Positions 8,502-17,677 of a stretch of DNA of 64,000 bases are shown here, piece by piece (the stretch's first letter is position 1; every line of letters starts with the position of its first letter). The stretch is from contig OX638329.1 in the NCBI GenBank assembly GCA_951812755.1, forward strand, positions 1,101,339-1,165,338, written 5' to 3'. A program made the position numbers and the translations under genes. The DNA comes from an uncultured Latescibacterota bacterium. Lineage in GTDB: Bacteria > Latescibacterota > UBA2968. Below the pieces are notes generated by a model, which did no database searches, was not told where the DNA came from, and saw only the letters and a program-made list of their open reading frames with translations.

Positions 8502-11500
8502 TCACGCTGATGAAATCTCATCAACCAGTCCAGGTTCAATGGAATAAGTCGTTGATATCCACTCGTCAATTTCGTGCAAACGGCAGTCAGTGTAGGAGTC
8601 AATGGGATCCGGTGGCACGAAAAGTTCTTTTACAGACGTGGGTATATTCTTCTCACCTGCGTCCTGATTGATACCGCGCACCATGGAAATGAAGGAGAAT
8701 AATTCCCTCAAATCAGCCCAACTGGCACCCAGTCCTGATAAAAATACGAAGTCGGCTCTTCTCGTTAGTGAGAGCAGTTTTTGATAGTTGAAATTTCCAA
8801 CATATTTGCCCGCGTTTTTCTTAAAAACAAGCGCAGAATATCTGTGCTGATGCAGTAATTCTCCGATGGTAGCCAGCTTGTGTAAATGATCTGCTGGAAA
8901 GGAAGTAATGGGAGCGAGGAGGTCCTTGAGTAACCAGTTTGTAATGTGGAATCCATCTCCTCGTGTTAGCCAATACCAAAAACATGCATCTCCTGCTGTG
9001 ATTGCGAGAGCCGCAAATGCTTTTTCATTAGAAGGCAGAGCCACCCAGCCGCATGTCGAGGGGGCAAGGGCACTTCTATTATCGGCATGCAATACCGGCG
9101 GCGGCTCAATATATGTGGAGATGAAATTTCGCGCTGTTGTTGAAAATCCTAATTTGACCGAATCGCCACTCTTATCGTGGGGCGAGATTAACTTTGAAGA
9201 ACATGACTTAATGTGCAGTGATAGCAGTTTTGCACCGAAACGATTCGACAGGCGGGGAATGCCGAAAGTTTTGGTGGAGATGCCATTAGCCGCCTTGTTG
9301 TAGGTTAAATTATCCAACAGAAAAGCCCGATAAGCAGAGCGCCATCTGAAAAGACGAGTAGCAAAAGAATCACTATCCGTTGAGGAACTGATCCAGATTG
9401 TGCATCGCTGGCTCACTCCGGAAAAGAGTGCTGCAGGAATGTTATCGAAAGAAGAAAACCAATGGGTCCCGCCCTTGGCTAACTTCTCCCGTAGATCAGA
9501 GAATTCAAAGCTAAAGGTCAATGAAAGAGGGACAATGAATCCGCATCGGCCACTTTGACTTGTGATGTGATGTGATCGTAAAACCACGTAGCCATAAATA
9601 TCTGGAAATTTCAGAGAATCGGGAGACTGTACAGCATATCCAAGCGATTTACAGTTGACATACGGCGGATTTCCGATAATTACATCGAATCCGCCTCTAT
9701 TTATAATCCCGTAAAACTCGACAAACCAGTGGAAGGGCTGGTGGCTGTTGCGCCATTGGGTGTACGCTTTTTCGTTTTTTACCTTGACGCCGTAATCATC
9801 AGCCAGGTATTCGTCTAATTCCTCGCGCAGGTCGCCGAGTCGTTCCTTCAGTTCCAATTTTGCGTTGGTGTATTTGTCGGCATCCATGCCGTGGGTGATT
9901 TGCATTTCCCTGAATTTGCGGAATGCGCGGTCGGCGATTTCTGCGCGTTCTTGAATTTGGGGAAGCGACAATTGTTTTATTAAGTCGGTGCTCAATACCT
10001 CTTGCACTTCTTTAAGCGATGTGAAGCCGACGAGTGTGTTGCCTGCGCGGATGTTGAAGTCGATGTCAGGTAGTGGTTCAATCTGGTCATAGCTTTCCAG
10101 TTGTGCGACGAGTTTCAGGAATAGGCGCAGTTTGCAGATTTCTACGGCTTCGTCCATGATGTCAACGCCATAGAGGTTGTCAATGATGATGGATTTGAGG
10201 ATGAAGTAGCGTTCGCTGGCGTGTTCAGAGACCTGTTTTAATACATTGGTGAAGTCGCTCAGTTTATTTGGACTATGCTGGCGTGTTGAACGTTTCAGGT
10301 CGTCGAGGAATCCTCCCATGGCCTCCAGACAGGCTGTGTATATAGGCTCCAGGATGTTGAGTGCGGCGAATAGGAATGCGCCGGAACCACAGGTTGGATC
10401 GAGGATAGAGACTTTGGCAATTGCTTTATAGAACGCGCGAATCAGTTCTGGGCCTTCGCTGCCTTCGATTGCGTTCAGGGCAAATTTTTCGATGTCCAGG
10501 TTATAGGTGATGAGGTCGTTGATGGTTGTGACTTCGCCAGCGGCGAGTTTGGCGTGGATTTCTTCGTAGCGTTGGCGGCGGGCAATGTGTTCGCGCCACG
10601 TTTCGGTTGGCAGGGCATAGTCGGATGGTGCGGGTTTGTTCCATTCGCCGCGTTGGGATACATCGTTTAGACCAGCAGCTATTTCAGGCGGTAGTTCGCG
10701 CTTCTCTGCAAGGTCTTCTTTTTGGTGAATGTCGTAAGTGATGCCGTGGCGTACGGCTTCGTAAAAATACCGGTCCGGGTCGTCTGATAACAACCGCCAT
10801 ATTCCACCATTGGGTTTGAATGCGATGGCGCATTCCTTTTTCGCCTGGTCGAATAAGAATGGGATAATGGTGTTGCGGCTGATGTACCCGGTGATGTCTT
10901 CTTTTGTGTAATAGGCTCCCATTTGTTTCTGGTTGATGTACTTTTCGAAGATGTAGCCGAGCACATCGGGATTGATTTCGTTGTCGTTGCGAAGTGGGCG
11001 GTCGTCGAGGTGCCACTGGTAGGCGTCGAAGAAGTCAAAAATTTTCTGGAATGCTTCGTCGGGTATCTGGATTTCTGGATTGTCTCGCTCCAGGTCGTGT
11101 ACGTCGAATAAGCCGCCGTTGAGATATGGAACTTTGCCGAGTAAGGCCGCCAACTCGGGGGAGCGGTCGGCTTCGGGCTGGCCCAATCCCTCGTGAAATA
11201 GCCTCAGCAGGAATAGCCGGTAGAAGCTGTGGAAGTTGCCGCCGCCTTGCTGCTGGCGCACCTTTTCCAAGCGGTCGCGCAGGTAATTGAGGTTGTTGTC
11301 GAGAAAGCCGCGTTTTTGGATGAAGTAAATGAACATCATCCGATTCAACATCAAGGAGGCGTACCATTCGCGGTCTGTAAGGTTTTGGATGCCCGTGATG
11401 AAGTCCAGAAAAGCAGTGTGCTCTTTCTTGAAACGGTCATAGAATTTTTTGGTGACTTTATCGACATCGAAAGCTGCACGTACCCGGCTCGCAACATGGC

Positions 11501-11948
11501 CAATGGTAAGGTCTCCTTCTTCGTCCAGCGCAAAGGCTATTTGTTCCAGCTTTTGTATCAGGGCTTCGCCCGACTGATCCTGGTGATAGATATGCTGACG
11601 AGATCGGTCTGTATGTCCCGGTTCGCGTTTCACCCATTGCCAGTACAGTGTGTTGCTGTCGTGGGAGATATAGATGATGATGTGCTCGCGGACAGTCTTG
11701 GCGACGGCCCTCTCTATTTTTTGACGGGTAGGATGGTCGGGGAATGTATCGTCTGAGGCCGGTATGTACTGGTAGGCAACCATGCCGCGCTTGTGGGCGA
11801 TGGCTTCGAGAGTGTACGTGTTGTCTGCAACCGTGGCTTCGGTATTCGTTCCGCCGTAGTCCCAGCCGAGTTCTTCAATGAAGAGTGTCTGGAGATCGAG
11901 GTTCTGCAGGTGTTGGTTGACTCTTTTTCTGTCGAGAGTTATCGGCAT
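8502..11948 (-). CDS. N6-adenine DNA methyltransferase, Eco57I/type IIG-like
   Basis: An 1148-residue DNA methyltransferase using S-adenosylmethionine. The SAM-binding motif DPTCGSGAF is at residues 517-525 and the catalytic NPPY at 760-763, the order of gamma-class N6-adenine enzymes. A helical region with GAYYTKE (344-350) precedes motif I, as in type I HsdM and type IIG proteins. The 300-residue N-terminus (FIEELGWDYGG, AHKRGMVAYQ) is typical of large Eco57I-like restriction-modification proteins; whether it keeps nuclease activity cannot be judged by eye. The last 380 residues should be the target-recognition part. It lies nine bases after the helicase gene and 19 bases before the HNH gene, so the three are one operon. 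Confidence 0.9.
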   Translation of the reverse strand: MPITLDRKRVNQHLQNLDLQTLFIEELGWDYGGTNTEATVADNTYTLEAIAHKRGMVAYQYIPASDDTFPDHPTRQKIERAVAKTVREHIIIYISHDSNTLYWQWVKREPGHTDRSRQHIYHQDQSGEALIQKLEQIAFALDEEGDLTIGHVASRVRAAFDVDKVTKKFYDRFKKEHTAFLDFITGIQNLTDREWYASLMLNRMMFIYFIQKRGFLDNNLNYLRDRLEKVRQQQGGGNFHSFYRLFLLRLFHEGLGQPEADRSPELAALLGKVPYLNGGLFDVHDLERDNPEIQIPDEAFQKIFDFFDAYQWHLDDRPLRNDNEINPDVLGYIFEKYINQKQMGAYYTKEDITGYISRNTIIPFLFDQAKKECAIAFKPNGGIWRLLSDDPDRYFYEAVRHGITYDIHQKEDLAEKRELPPEIAAGLNDVSQRGEWNKPAPSDYALPTETWREHIARRQRYEEIHAKLAAGEVTTINDLITYNLDIEKFALNAIEGSEGPELIRAFYKAIAKVSILDPTCGSGAFLFAALNILEPIYTACLEAMGGFLDDLKRSTRQHSPNKLSDFTNVLKQVSEHASERYFILKSIIIDNLYGVDIMDEAVEICKLRLFLKLVAQLESYDQIEPLPDIDFNIRAGNTLVGFTSLKEVQEVLSTDLIKQLSLPQIQERAEIADRAFRKFREMQITHGMDADKYTNAKLELKERLGDLREELDEYLADDYGVKVKNEKAYTQWRNSHQPFHWFVEFYGIINRGGFDVIIGNPPYVNCKSLGYAVQSPDSLKFPDIYGYVVLRSHHITSQSGRCGFIVPLSLTFSFEFSDLREKLAKGGTHWFSSFDNIPAALFSGVSQRCTIWISSSTDSDSFATRLFRWRSAYRAFLLDNLTYNKAANGISTKTFGIPRLSNRFGAKLLSLHIKSCSSKLISPHDKSGDSVKLGFSTTARNFISTYIEPPPVLHADNRSALAPSTCGWVALPSNEKAFAALAITAGDACFWYWLTRGDGFHITNWLLKDLLAPITSFPADHLHKLATIGELLHQHRYSALVFKKNAGKYVGNFNYQKLLSLTRRADFVFLSGLGASWADLRELFSFISMVRGINQDAGEKNIPTSVKELFVPPDPIDSYTDCRLHEIDEWISTTYSIEPGLVDEISSA

Positions 11949-11957
11949 TTTGTATCC

Positions 11958-14900
11958 TTATTGTCCAATCAAGCCCATTGAACAGATAATCTGGGGTTCC
12001 TGGTGTTCGTCTTCCTGGTTTACAATACAAAGTCGGTCTTCATCTCTGAGGGCGATGACCAGTTGTGCGAGGTCCCCGTCGGCGATGCTGCTACGCAACT
12101 GGCGGTTTAGCGTATCTACCGCGGCTTGACGCAGGGGATAGCGGTATATGTCATCTACTGCTCGACGTAGTAGCTCTGTGTCAAATAGCGTGCCTTTGAC
12201 GTTTTCGGCATAGTTTTTGAGCCGTTCGTAAGTTTTGAATCGGGCACCCGATGGGCGTCCGAGTTGGCCACCGACCTGCCCTTCCTCGCGGGCGATGTGT
12301 TCTGCGGCTTTGTACACCAATTCATGGTGGGTGTCGTGGCGCGGTAGGGCTGGCTCGTCTGGTAAGCAGGCTGCGGTGCGCAGGATGTCGAACTGGCTCT
12401 CGGTTACGCTATTGCCGTTGCGATCCATCCACGCCAGGGCATCGTGTCCCTCTGCTGTACGCATATAGACGAGAGCACCTTCGGGATGTTGCGGCGTTTC
12501 TGCGTAGGCGCGTGAAGAATGGACGACGGATGGCATATCTTCGATTTTCTTTTTAAGTGACGGATCGGTTGTTGTCGCGTTTTTCCAGATCTGGTAGGCA
12601 TAAGAGGAAAGATCGACGTCGGTTTCTTCTTCGCCATCGAGGATGCCTGCTTGCTCGTGGTACAGATTGCGAACAGCGCGCTCGTCTTCGTCCTCAAAAA
12701 AGGCTTCGTCGGTTCCAACGACTTCGGCATTTTGATCGAGGCGGGTTCTAACGCGCGCCCGAAGCCGGATGAGACGTTCAATGCCATCCGCGGGGAGAAA
12801 GGAATAGCACAGAATGTTTTCCGCTTGCTGTCCGATGCGATCAACACGCCCGGCGCGTTGAATCAGGCGGATGATCGCCCACGGGAGATCGTAATTTACG
12901 ACAATGGCGCAGTCCTGAAGATTTTGTCCTTCGCTGAGTACATCGGTGGAGACCATGACTCGAAGTTCATTGTCGCTCGTAATGCGATCCTCTTTCTCGT
13001 TGCTCTTTGGACTGAAACGCCATGCCAGCCTTGTCGGATTGTCCGTGTCTCCGGTTACGGCTTCCATCTGCGATACGCCGCGTGCTTTCAGCTCGTGCCT
13101 CAGATAGCGCACTGTGTCGGCGAATTGTGTAAAGACCAGAACCTTGTGGTCCGGGTGTGTGGTCATGAGCAAATCTTCCAGTGCGCGGAGTTTTGTATCT
13201 TCCTCCGCTTGCCATGTCCCGAATTGAACGAGGAGGTCGCGTAGCGTTTTGGCGTCGTTCATCAGGTCTTTGCGAAGGCTGTCAAGAAAATGATGCGAGG
13301 GCACCCAGCGAAATCGCCTTCTGTATGCAGAGGCATAGCGGTTATAGACTTCAGCGGCTCGTTGGCGGAAATCCTTTTCGGTTCTCAGCACTTTCGCTTC
13401 GCTGAAGTTTTCGTTTGTATTGTCGTGATCTTCCTCAAAGATGTTGCCCGTTGTGCTTTCCACATCTTCGTCATAGGAATGCGAGTCGAGTAGTCCTGCG
13501 TCCGTTGTTCCGATTGGAATCGGCAGGTCATTTTCAATGGCGTGCAAAAAAATGAAGTTCCGCAATATGTGTCTTTCAACCGATAGCAGGAAGGCGTGGC
13601 CGCTGCTTTCGAGCCTTTTGAACAGGTTGGTTCGGCAGAAGCCCATGAGTCGCCTGCCCGCGCGCGATAAGTCCTCGAGGATTTTTTCCTCGGTTGATGT
13701 TGGCGAGGTGTGTGGCGAGGATGTGACATATTTGCCAAGGCCATACCGCGGAAGTTCCAGGCCATTTATGGCACCGACCACTTTTCCCGTGAACAGGCGG
13801 GTGTACTGATCGCCAATGTCGAATTGGATTGTTTTGGGAACCCGGGTGGGAAAATAGGAGCGACTGCCGTCTTCAAATGTCAGGTATTTCTTTTGAGTGG
13901 TCTCGTCGGTGGCGGCATAGTTGTCCCGGATAAAGCTGCGGGTCCTACGCACGAGATACAGACGCATGAGCTCCTGCCAGTCTGCCGCGTGTTCGGATCG
14001 CTCAAACGCGGCCAGTGTCCGCAACCCTGCCTGGTGTTGGCGGATGAATTCTGTCTCGCCCATTTCCCGCAACAGGCGTTCTGGCCGAATCCCCAGGTCT
14101 TCATCTTCGGGTACAAACAGGCGAAGTTGGCTGGACAGGTCCAGATATGTCTTGTTGTAGGGCGTTGCGGATAGCAGGATGCACTTGCTGTCGTTTTCCT
14201 GGATGTATTCCTGGATGGCGCGGTATCGCTTGCCTTCGCGATTTCTCAGATTGTGGCTCTCATCAATTATGATCAGGCGATAACGGCGCATGTCGGGTAA
14301 TGAGTTGATCACGCTGGTGATTGACAATACGTGGGCGTGCATCCGGTACTGATGGCGGTAATCCTCCCACATCGGAACGAGGTTCTTCGGGCATAAGATC
14401 AGCGTTTCAAGGCCGTGATCGTCCTCAAATACGCGCGCCAGGGCAGTTGCCATGAGCGTCTTGCCCAGCCCGACCACATCGCCGATGATGACACCGCCCC
14501 GTCGATTGAGGTGGTGTGCGGCGATCTTCACGGCAGCCGCCTGAAAGTCGAGCAATTTGTTGTCGAAGTCTTTTGGTATGCGAAATTCCGTCAGGCCAGC
14601 CCGTGCTTCTTGCGACAAATGGTACGCCATTTTGATGTAGATCTGGTGGGGCGGGATCAGTTCTTCGCGCGCCCAACTTTCCTCAATAATCTCGCTGAGT
14701 TCTTTTGAGATATCGACGCACCAGCGGTCATTCCACCTGTCTTCGAACCACGTCGCCAGCTTTTGACAGGCATCGTGATCCAAAACATCGATGTTGAGTT
14801 CGCCTTGATAGGAGAGACCCGATAGTGTGAGGTTGCTGCTTCCGAGGTATCCAACTGTGGGGTTGATCGGATCTGGTCGGAACAAAAGATAGAGCTTTGC

Positions 14901-15317
14901 GTGCAACGGATGTCTGAGGAAAAGTTTGACGACGAGTTTCTTTGCCTTAATCTGCGCCGCCAACCTCCGCAGACCCGCCTCGTCCTCGTTGGTTGGGGCA
15001 CCCAGGATCAGTTGTTCCCGAAATTCTTCTGCCAGCCTTTTTTTCAGCCGAAAAGCGGTCTGTTGGTCGAGTCCCCCCTGGTCGGCTGCAAAACTCCTGG
15101 CAAGCCGCAAATCTTCGTGTGGCAACTGTTGCATGCCAACGAGCAGACGGCAACATTGACCATCTCCACCCGCCCACTTTTCGACATATTCGTCAATGGA
15201 ACGCCAGCCCCGAAGATTAAAATAGCCGACACAGAAATCCGCACGTTCTGAGACTTCCATAGTCTCGGCCAATGCGGAATGAAGATGCTGTTCGATGTTG
15301 TCGAAAATCCGGGGCAT
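11958..15317 (-). CDS. PLD-nuclease / SNF2-family helicase fusion
   Basis: A 1119-residue protein, first gene of the defence operon. Residues 1-200 form a phospholipase-D-type nuclease domain with an HxK motif (His139, Lys141 in HAKLYLLF) and the following GSSNLT (159-164). A superfamily-2 helicase follows: Walker A GDVVGLGKT (279-287), DESH box (352-355), LLSATPYNK (381-389), and motifs V-VI STDVLSEGQNLQ and QRAGRVDRIGQ (820-830), the SNF2/HepA-like pattern. It should translocate on DNA and present it to the nuclease. The ATG at 15317 has AGGA upstream and a promoter 17-44 bases before it. Similar helicase plus methylase partners occur in known defence systems, but I cannot assign a named type. 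Confidence 0.9.
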   Translation of the reverse strand: MPRIFDNIEQHLHSALAETMEVSERADFCVGYFNLRGWRSIDEYVEKWAGGDGQCCRLLVGMQQLPHEDLRLARSFAADQGGLDQQTAFRLKKRLAEEFREQLILGAPTNEDEAGLRRLAAQIKAKKLVVKLFLRHPLHAKLYLLFRPDPINPTVGYLGSSNLTLSGLSYQGELNIDVLDHDACQKLATWFEDRWNDRWCVDISKELSEIIEESWAREELIPPHQIYIKMAYHLSQEARAGLTEFRIPKDFDNKLLDFQAAAVKIAAHHLNRRGGVIIGDVVGLGKTLMATALARVFEDDHGLETLILCPKNLVPMWEDYRHQYRMHAHVLSITSVINSLPDMRRYRLIIIDESHNLRNREGKRYRAIQEYIQENDSKCILLSATPYNKTYLDLSSQLRLFVPEDEDLGIRPERLLREMGETEFIRQHQAGLRTLAAFERSEHAADWQELMRLYLVRRTRSFIRDNYAATDETTQKKYLTFEDGSRSYFPTRVPKTIQFDIGDQYTRLFTGKVVGAINGLELPRYGLGKYVTSSPHTSPTSTEEKILEDLSRAGRRLMGFCRTNLFKRLESSGHAFLLSVERHILRNFIFLHAIENDLPIPIGTTDAGLLDSHSYDEDVESTTGNIFEEDHDNTNENFSEAKVLRTEKDFRQRAAEVYNRYASAYRRRFRWVPSHHFLDSLRKDLMNDAKTLRDLLVQFGTWQAEEDTKLRALEDLLMTTHPDHKVLVFTQFADTVRYLRHELKARGVSQMEAVTGDTDNPTRLAWRFSPKSNEKEDRITSDNELRVMVSTDVLSEGQNLQDCAIVVNYDLPWAIIRLIQRAGRVDRIGQQAENILCYSFLPADGIERLIRLRARVRTRLDQNAEVVGTDEAFFEDEDERAVRNLYHEQAGILDGEEETDVDLSSYAYQIWKNATTTDPSLKKKIEDMPSVVHSSRAYAETPQHPEGALVYMRTAEGHDALAWMDRNGNSVTESQFDILRTAACLPDEPALPRHDTHHELVYKAAEHIAREEGQVGGQLGRPSGARFKTYERLKNYAENVKGTLFDTELLRRAVDDIYRYPLRQAAVDTLNRQLRSSIADGDLAQLVIALRDEDRLCIVNQEDEHQEPQIICSMGLIGQ

Positions 15318-15333
15318 ATTGCGATCCTGGGTT

Positions 15334-15361
15334 TATATATAAATTGAGGGGAATAAATCAA
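15334..15361 (-). promoter_or_regulatory. Probable promoter of the defence operon
   Basis: Reading the minus strand, TTGATT (15361-15356) and TATATA (15339-15334) are 16 bases apart and lie immediately upstream of the helicase start. The first transcribed base would be close to the start codon, so the leader would be very short. Confidence 0.45.
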
Positions 15362-15371
15362 AAATTACCTA

Positions 15372-15562
15372 AGAAGCTGTTTTAAAACTCATTCTGCCCC
15401 TCCCCGTCTATGCTCTATTGCCCTGTCATTCTGAGCGGAGCGTAGCGTAGCGGAGTCGAAGAATCTCTTACCAACTCAGGTGGAAAAGATGCTTCGGCTA
15501 CGCTCAGCATGACAAAACGCCGGACATGCGTAACATCAGGTATTAATTTTAAAACAGCTTCT
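15372..15562. mobile_element. MITE-like element of 191 bp with 16-bp perfect terminal inverted repeats
   Basis: The ends are AGAAGCTGTTTTAAAA (15372-15387) and its exact complement TTTTAAAACAGCTTCT (15547-15562). Inside, TGTCATTCTGAGCGGAGCGT (about 15424) pairs with GGCTACGCTCAGCATGACA (about 15496-15514), so the element is a nested palindrome. It contains no reading frame for a transposase. The inner TGTCATTCTGAGCG-type sequence is a familiar dispersed repeat of many environmental bacteria. No clear target-site duplication was found. Confidence 0.65.
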
Positions 15563-16045
15563 AACAAAATGGTCCATCAGCCAAAACCATCACGCACAGC
15601 GCGCGAGTCCGTCTCGCAGCGGACATTTTTATGCCATTCCCATTGTGCAGGTCATTGTATGGTGTATTACCACAAAAACGGTTGAACTGGCCTGAGAGGC
15701 GGCCAGTTGTACCCCGCTCGCGCTGTGCTTAGCCCCTCGGCGTTTGAGAGCGGCATTTTTTGCTTACTTTTTTTTGCTGCTGAAAAAAAGTAAGTCGCCG
15801 CACGCCGTAGGCATGGCGTAGCCACACGCATGAAAAACAATATAATAAAAAAGCTATATAGGTCGTTTCACCACAACAAATGAATTATGCACACTCTTCA
15901 TGATAAACAATCTCATTCGTCCATGGTCTTTATAACCGCCGTCAGAGTCTATTTAAAAATCTCCTTACTGTCAAGGGTCGGGCATTTGATCTTGTAAAGA
16001 CAAAGACCTATCTTTCGAATGATGCAGATACAGCGCATATCGGGT
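15563..16045. other. Gene-free stretch with a 12-bp inverted repeat
   Basis: No supported gene. CTTACTTTTTTT (15763-15774) and AAAAAAAGTAAG (15783-15794) form a perfect 12-bp inverted repeat around a short loop. Just after it, CGCCGCACGCCGTAGGCATG followed by GCGTAGCCACACGCA resembles sequence near 5828-5863, another dispersed repeat. Confidence 0.5.
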
Positions 16046-16074
16046 TTGCGTTCTCTTATGTGTTGGGTTATACT
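16046..16074 (+). promoter_or_regulatory. Promoter of the amidohydrolase-Rieske-M81 operon
   Basis: TTGCGT (16046-16051) and TATACT (16069-16074) are 17 bases apart. The leader would be about 40 bases to the ATG at 16122. This is the only good promoter pair before the five-gene run that follows. Confidence 0.6.
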
Positions 16075-16121
16075 CTGTACGTATGTGGTTGAACAGCATC
16101 TTGAATTCAAGGAGGCATGAC

Positions 16122-17213
16122 ATGGCAGATACACTGATTGCCGAGGCGGGTATAGAAAGGCGCGAAAAGACAGCCGTGATTGATTGCGATGTTCATGTGA
16201 CTATGAAATCGGGGGATATGTGGTTTCAATATCTGGCGGAGGAATGGCACGAGTATCACCGAACCATTGGTGGGCGCGGACGCATCGGGTCGGCGTATCC
16301 CCGCGCTGTGCCAAATGCCGCGCGTCACGATGCATGGCCGCCTTCGGGACCGCCGGGATCCGATTTGGAATTTTTGCGCGCGCAATTGCTGGATGAGTGG
16401 GACATGGATTACGGTATTTTAACGCCGTTGATCGGCGTGGGTGGGCAGCAAAATTTGCGTTATGCAGAGGCGATGGGACAGGCTGTGAATGATTGGCAAG
16501 CCGATGCGTGGCTCGGGCGCGAACCCCGGTTGCGCGGGTCTGTGATTGTGCCTTATGAAAATGGCGAGTTGGCTGCGGCAGAGATTGACCGCATGGGCGA
16601 TGATTCCAGATTTGTGCAGGTGCTTCTCATCGTGCGGACAATGGAACCCCTGGGCAGTCGCAAGTATTGGAAGGTGTATGAGGCTGCGGTGAGAAATGGT
16701 TTTCCGATTGCGATTCATTTTGGCGGTACAGGCGCAGGCCCGATTACGGGCGCGGGCAAACCGTCGCATTATATTGAGGATCACTGTGGCATGCCCACGG
16801 CATTTCAGGCGCAGGTGACGAGTTTGGTGTATGAAGGCGTGTTTGAGCAGTTTCCCGATTTGAAAGTGGTGTTGATTGAAGGGGGATTTGCGTGGATGCC
16901 CGCATTGATGTGGCGGCTGGATAGTTGTTATCAGAAGTTGAAGGTGGAGTTGCCGCATTTGAAGCGATTGCCGTCGGAGTATATCCGAGATCATTTCTGG
17001 ATCAGTACGCAGCCTATGGACGAACCCCCACAACGCGAGTACTTTTTTGAGATGATGGATCATATGGCTATGAATGATAGGTTGATGTTTGCCACGGATT
17101 ATCCCCACTGGGATTTTGATGCGCCCGATGTGGCTCTGCCTTCGGGTATGGATAAGGATGTGCGACGCAATATTCTGGCGGAGAATGCGCGGGCGTTGTA
17201 TCAGTTGGCATGA
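16122..17213 (+). CDS. Amidohydrolase-2 family metal-dependent hydrolase/decarboxylase
   Basis: A 363-residue TIM-barrel protein of the amidohydrolase_2 family. VIDCDVHVTM near the N-terminus holds an Asp-x-His variant of the usual metal pair; IAIHFGG (mid-protein), FPDLKVVLIEGGFAWMPAL and FATDYPHWDFDAP are the other conserved blocks of the 2-amino-3-carboxymuconate-semialdehyde-decarboxylase-like subgroup. Members hydrolyse or decarboxylate cyclic and aromatic-type acids. I start it at 16122 because AAGGAGG lies six bases upstream; an in-frame ATG at 16083 lacks such a site. It heads an operon and is followed nine bases later by a Rieske protein, a pairing that suits oxidative catabolism. 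Confidence 0.85.
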   Translation: MADTLIAEAGIERREKTAVIDCDVHVTMKSGDMWFQYLAEEWHEYHRTIGGRGRIGSAYPRAVPNAARHDAWPPSGPPGSDLEFLRAQLLDEWDMDYGILTPLIGVGGQQNLRYAEAMGQAVNDWQADAWLGREPRLRGSVIVPYENGELAAAEIDRMGDDSRFVQVLLIVRTMEPLGSRKYWKVYEAAVRNGFPIAIHFGGTGAGPITGAGKPSHYIEDHCGMPTAFQAQVTSLVYEGVFEQFPDLKVVLIEGGFAWMPALMWRLDSCYQKLKVELPHLKRLPSEYIRDHFWISTQPMDEPPQREYFFEMMDHMAMNDRLMFATDYPHWDFDAPDVALPSGMDKDVRRNILAENARALYQLA

Positions 17214-17222
17214 GTACGAGTT

Positions 17223-17663
17223 ATGGCAAAACACATTATTGGAACTGTTGATGAAATTCCGCCGGGCGAGCGGAAGCTGGTGAAGATTGAGGGGCGGGAG
17301 ATTGGGGTGTTTAATGTCCACGGGGAATTTTATGCCCTGAGGAATCGATGCCCTCATCAGGGAGGCGCATTGTGCAAGGGGCGGGTGTCGGGGTTTGTGA
17401 CGGCACGAGTGCCCGGAGAATACGAGTACACGCGCAAGGGGGAAATTTTGCGGTGTCCATGGCACGGATGGGAATACGATATTAAGACGGGGCAGTCGTG
17501 GGTCGATCCTTCCAGTGTGCGCGTGCGAAGCTATGAGGTGGAAATTGCACAGGGCGCAGAGATAGAGGGCGAGGGAGATATGGCGGGACTGGTGAAAGGA
17601 CCCTATGTGGCGGAGACTTATGAGGTGACGGTGGAGGAGACGTATATCGTTGTGGAAATATGA
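17223..17663 (+). CDS. Rieske [2Fe-2S] ferredoxin-like protein
   Basis: A 146-residue single-domain Rieske protein. The cluster ligands are in CPHQGG (about residues 43-48) and CPWHGWEYD (about 79-87), giving two cysteines and two histidines. No signal peptide or membrane helix is present, so it is probably a soluble electron carrier for an oxygenase or a small oxidoreductase component. The insert between the two ligand pairs (residues 49-78, including VPGEYEYTRKGE) is somewhat longer than in minimal Rieske ferredoxins. It lies between the amidohydrolase and M81 genes. No oxygenase catalytic subunit is visible nearby, so its partner is unknown. Confidence 0.88.
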   Translation: MAKHIIGTVDEIPPGERKLVKIEGREIGVFNVHGEFYALRNRCPHQGGALCKGRVSGFVTARVPGEYEYTRKGEILRCPWHGWEYDIKTGQSWVDPSSVRVRSYEVEIAQGAEIEGEGDMAGLVKGPYVAETYEVTVEETYIVVEI

Positions 17664-17677
17664 GAGGAGTATTCCCG

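Noticed and set aside
7472-15317. Assignment of the defence operon to DISARM or BREX
   Set aside because: No DUF1998 helicase, DrmB, PglZ, BrxC or BrxL equivalent is present, so I did not use these names.
16419-17465. Minus-strand frame of 348 codons across the amidohydrolase and Rieske genes
   Set aside because: It crosses two well-supported genes and its product is rich in His, Arg and Pro without any domain pattern.
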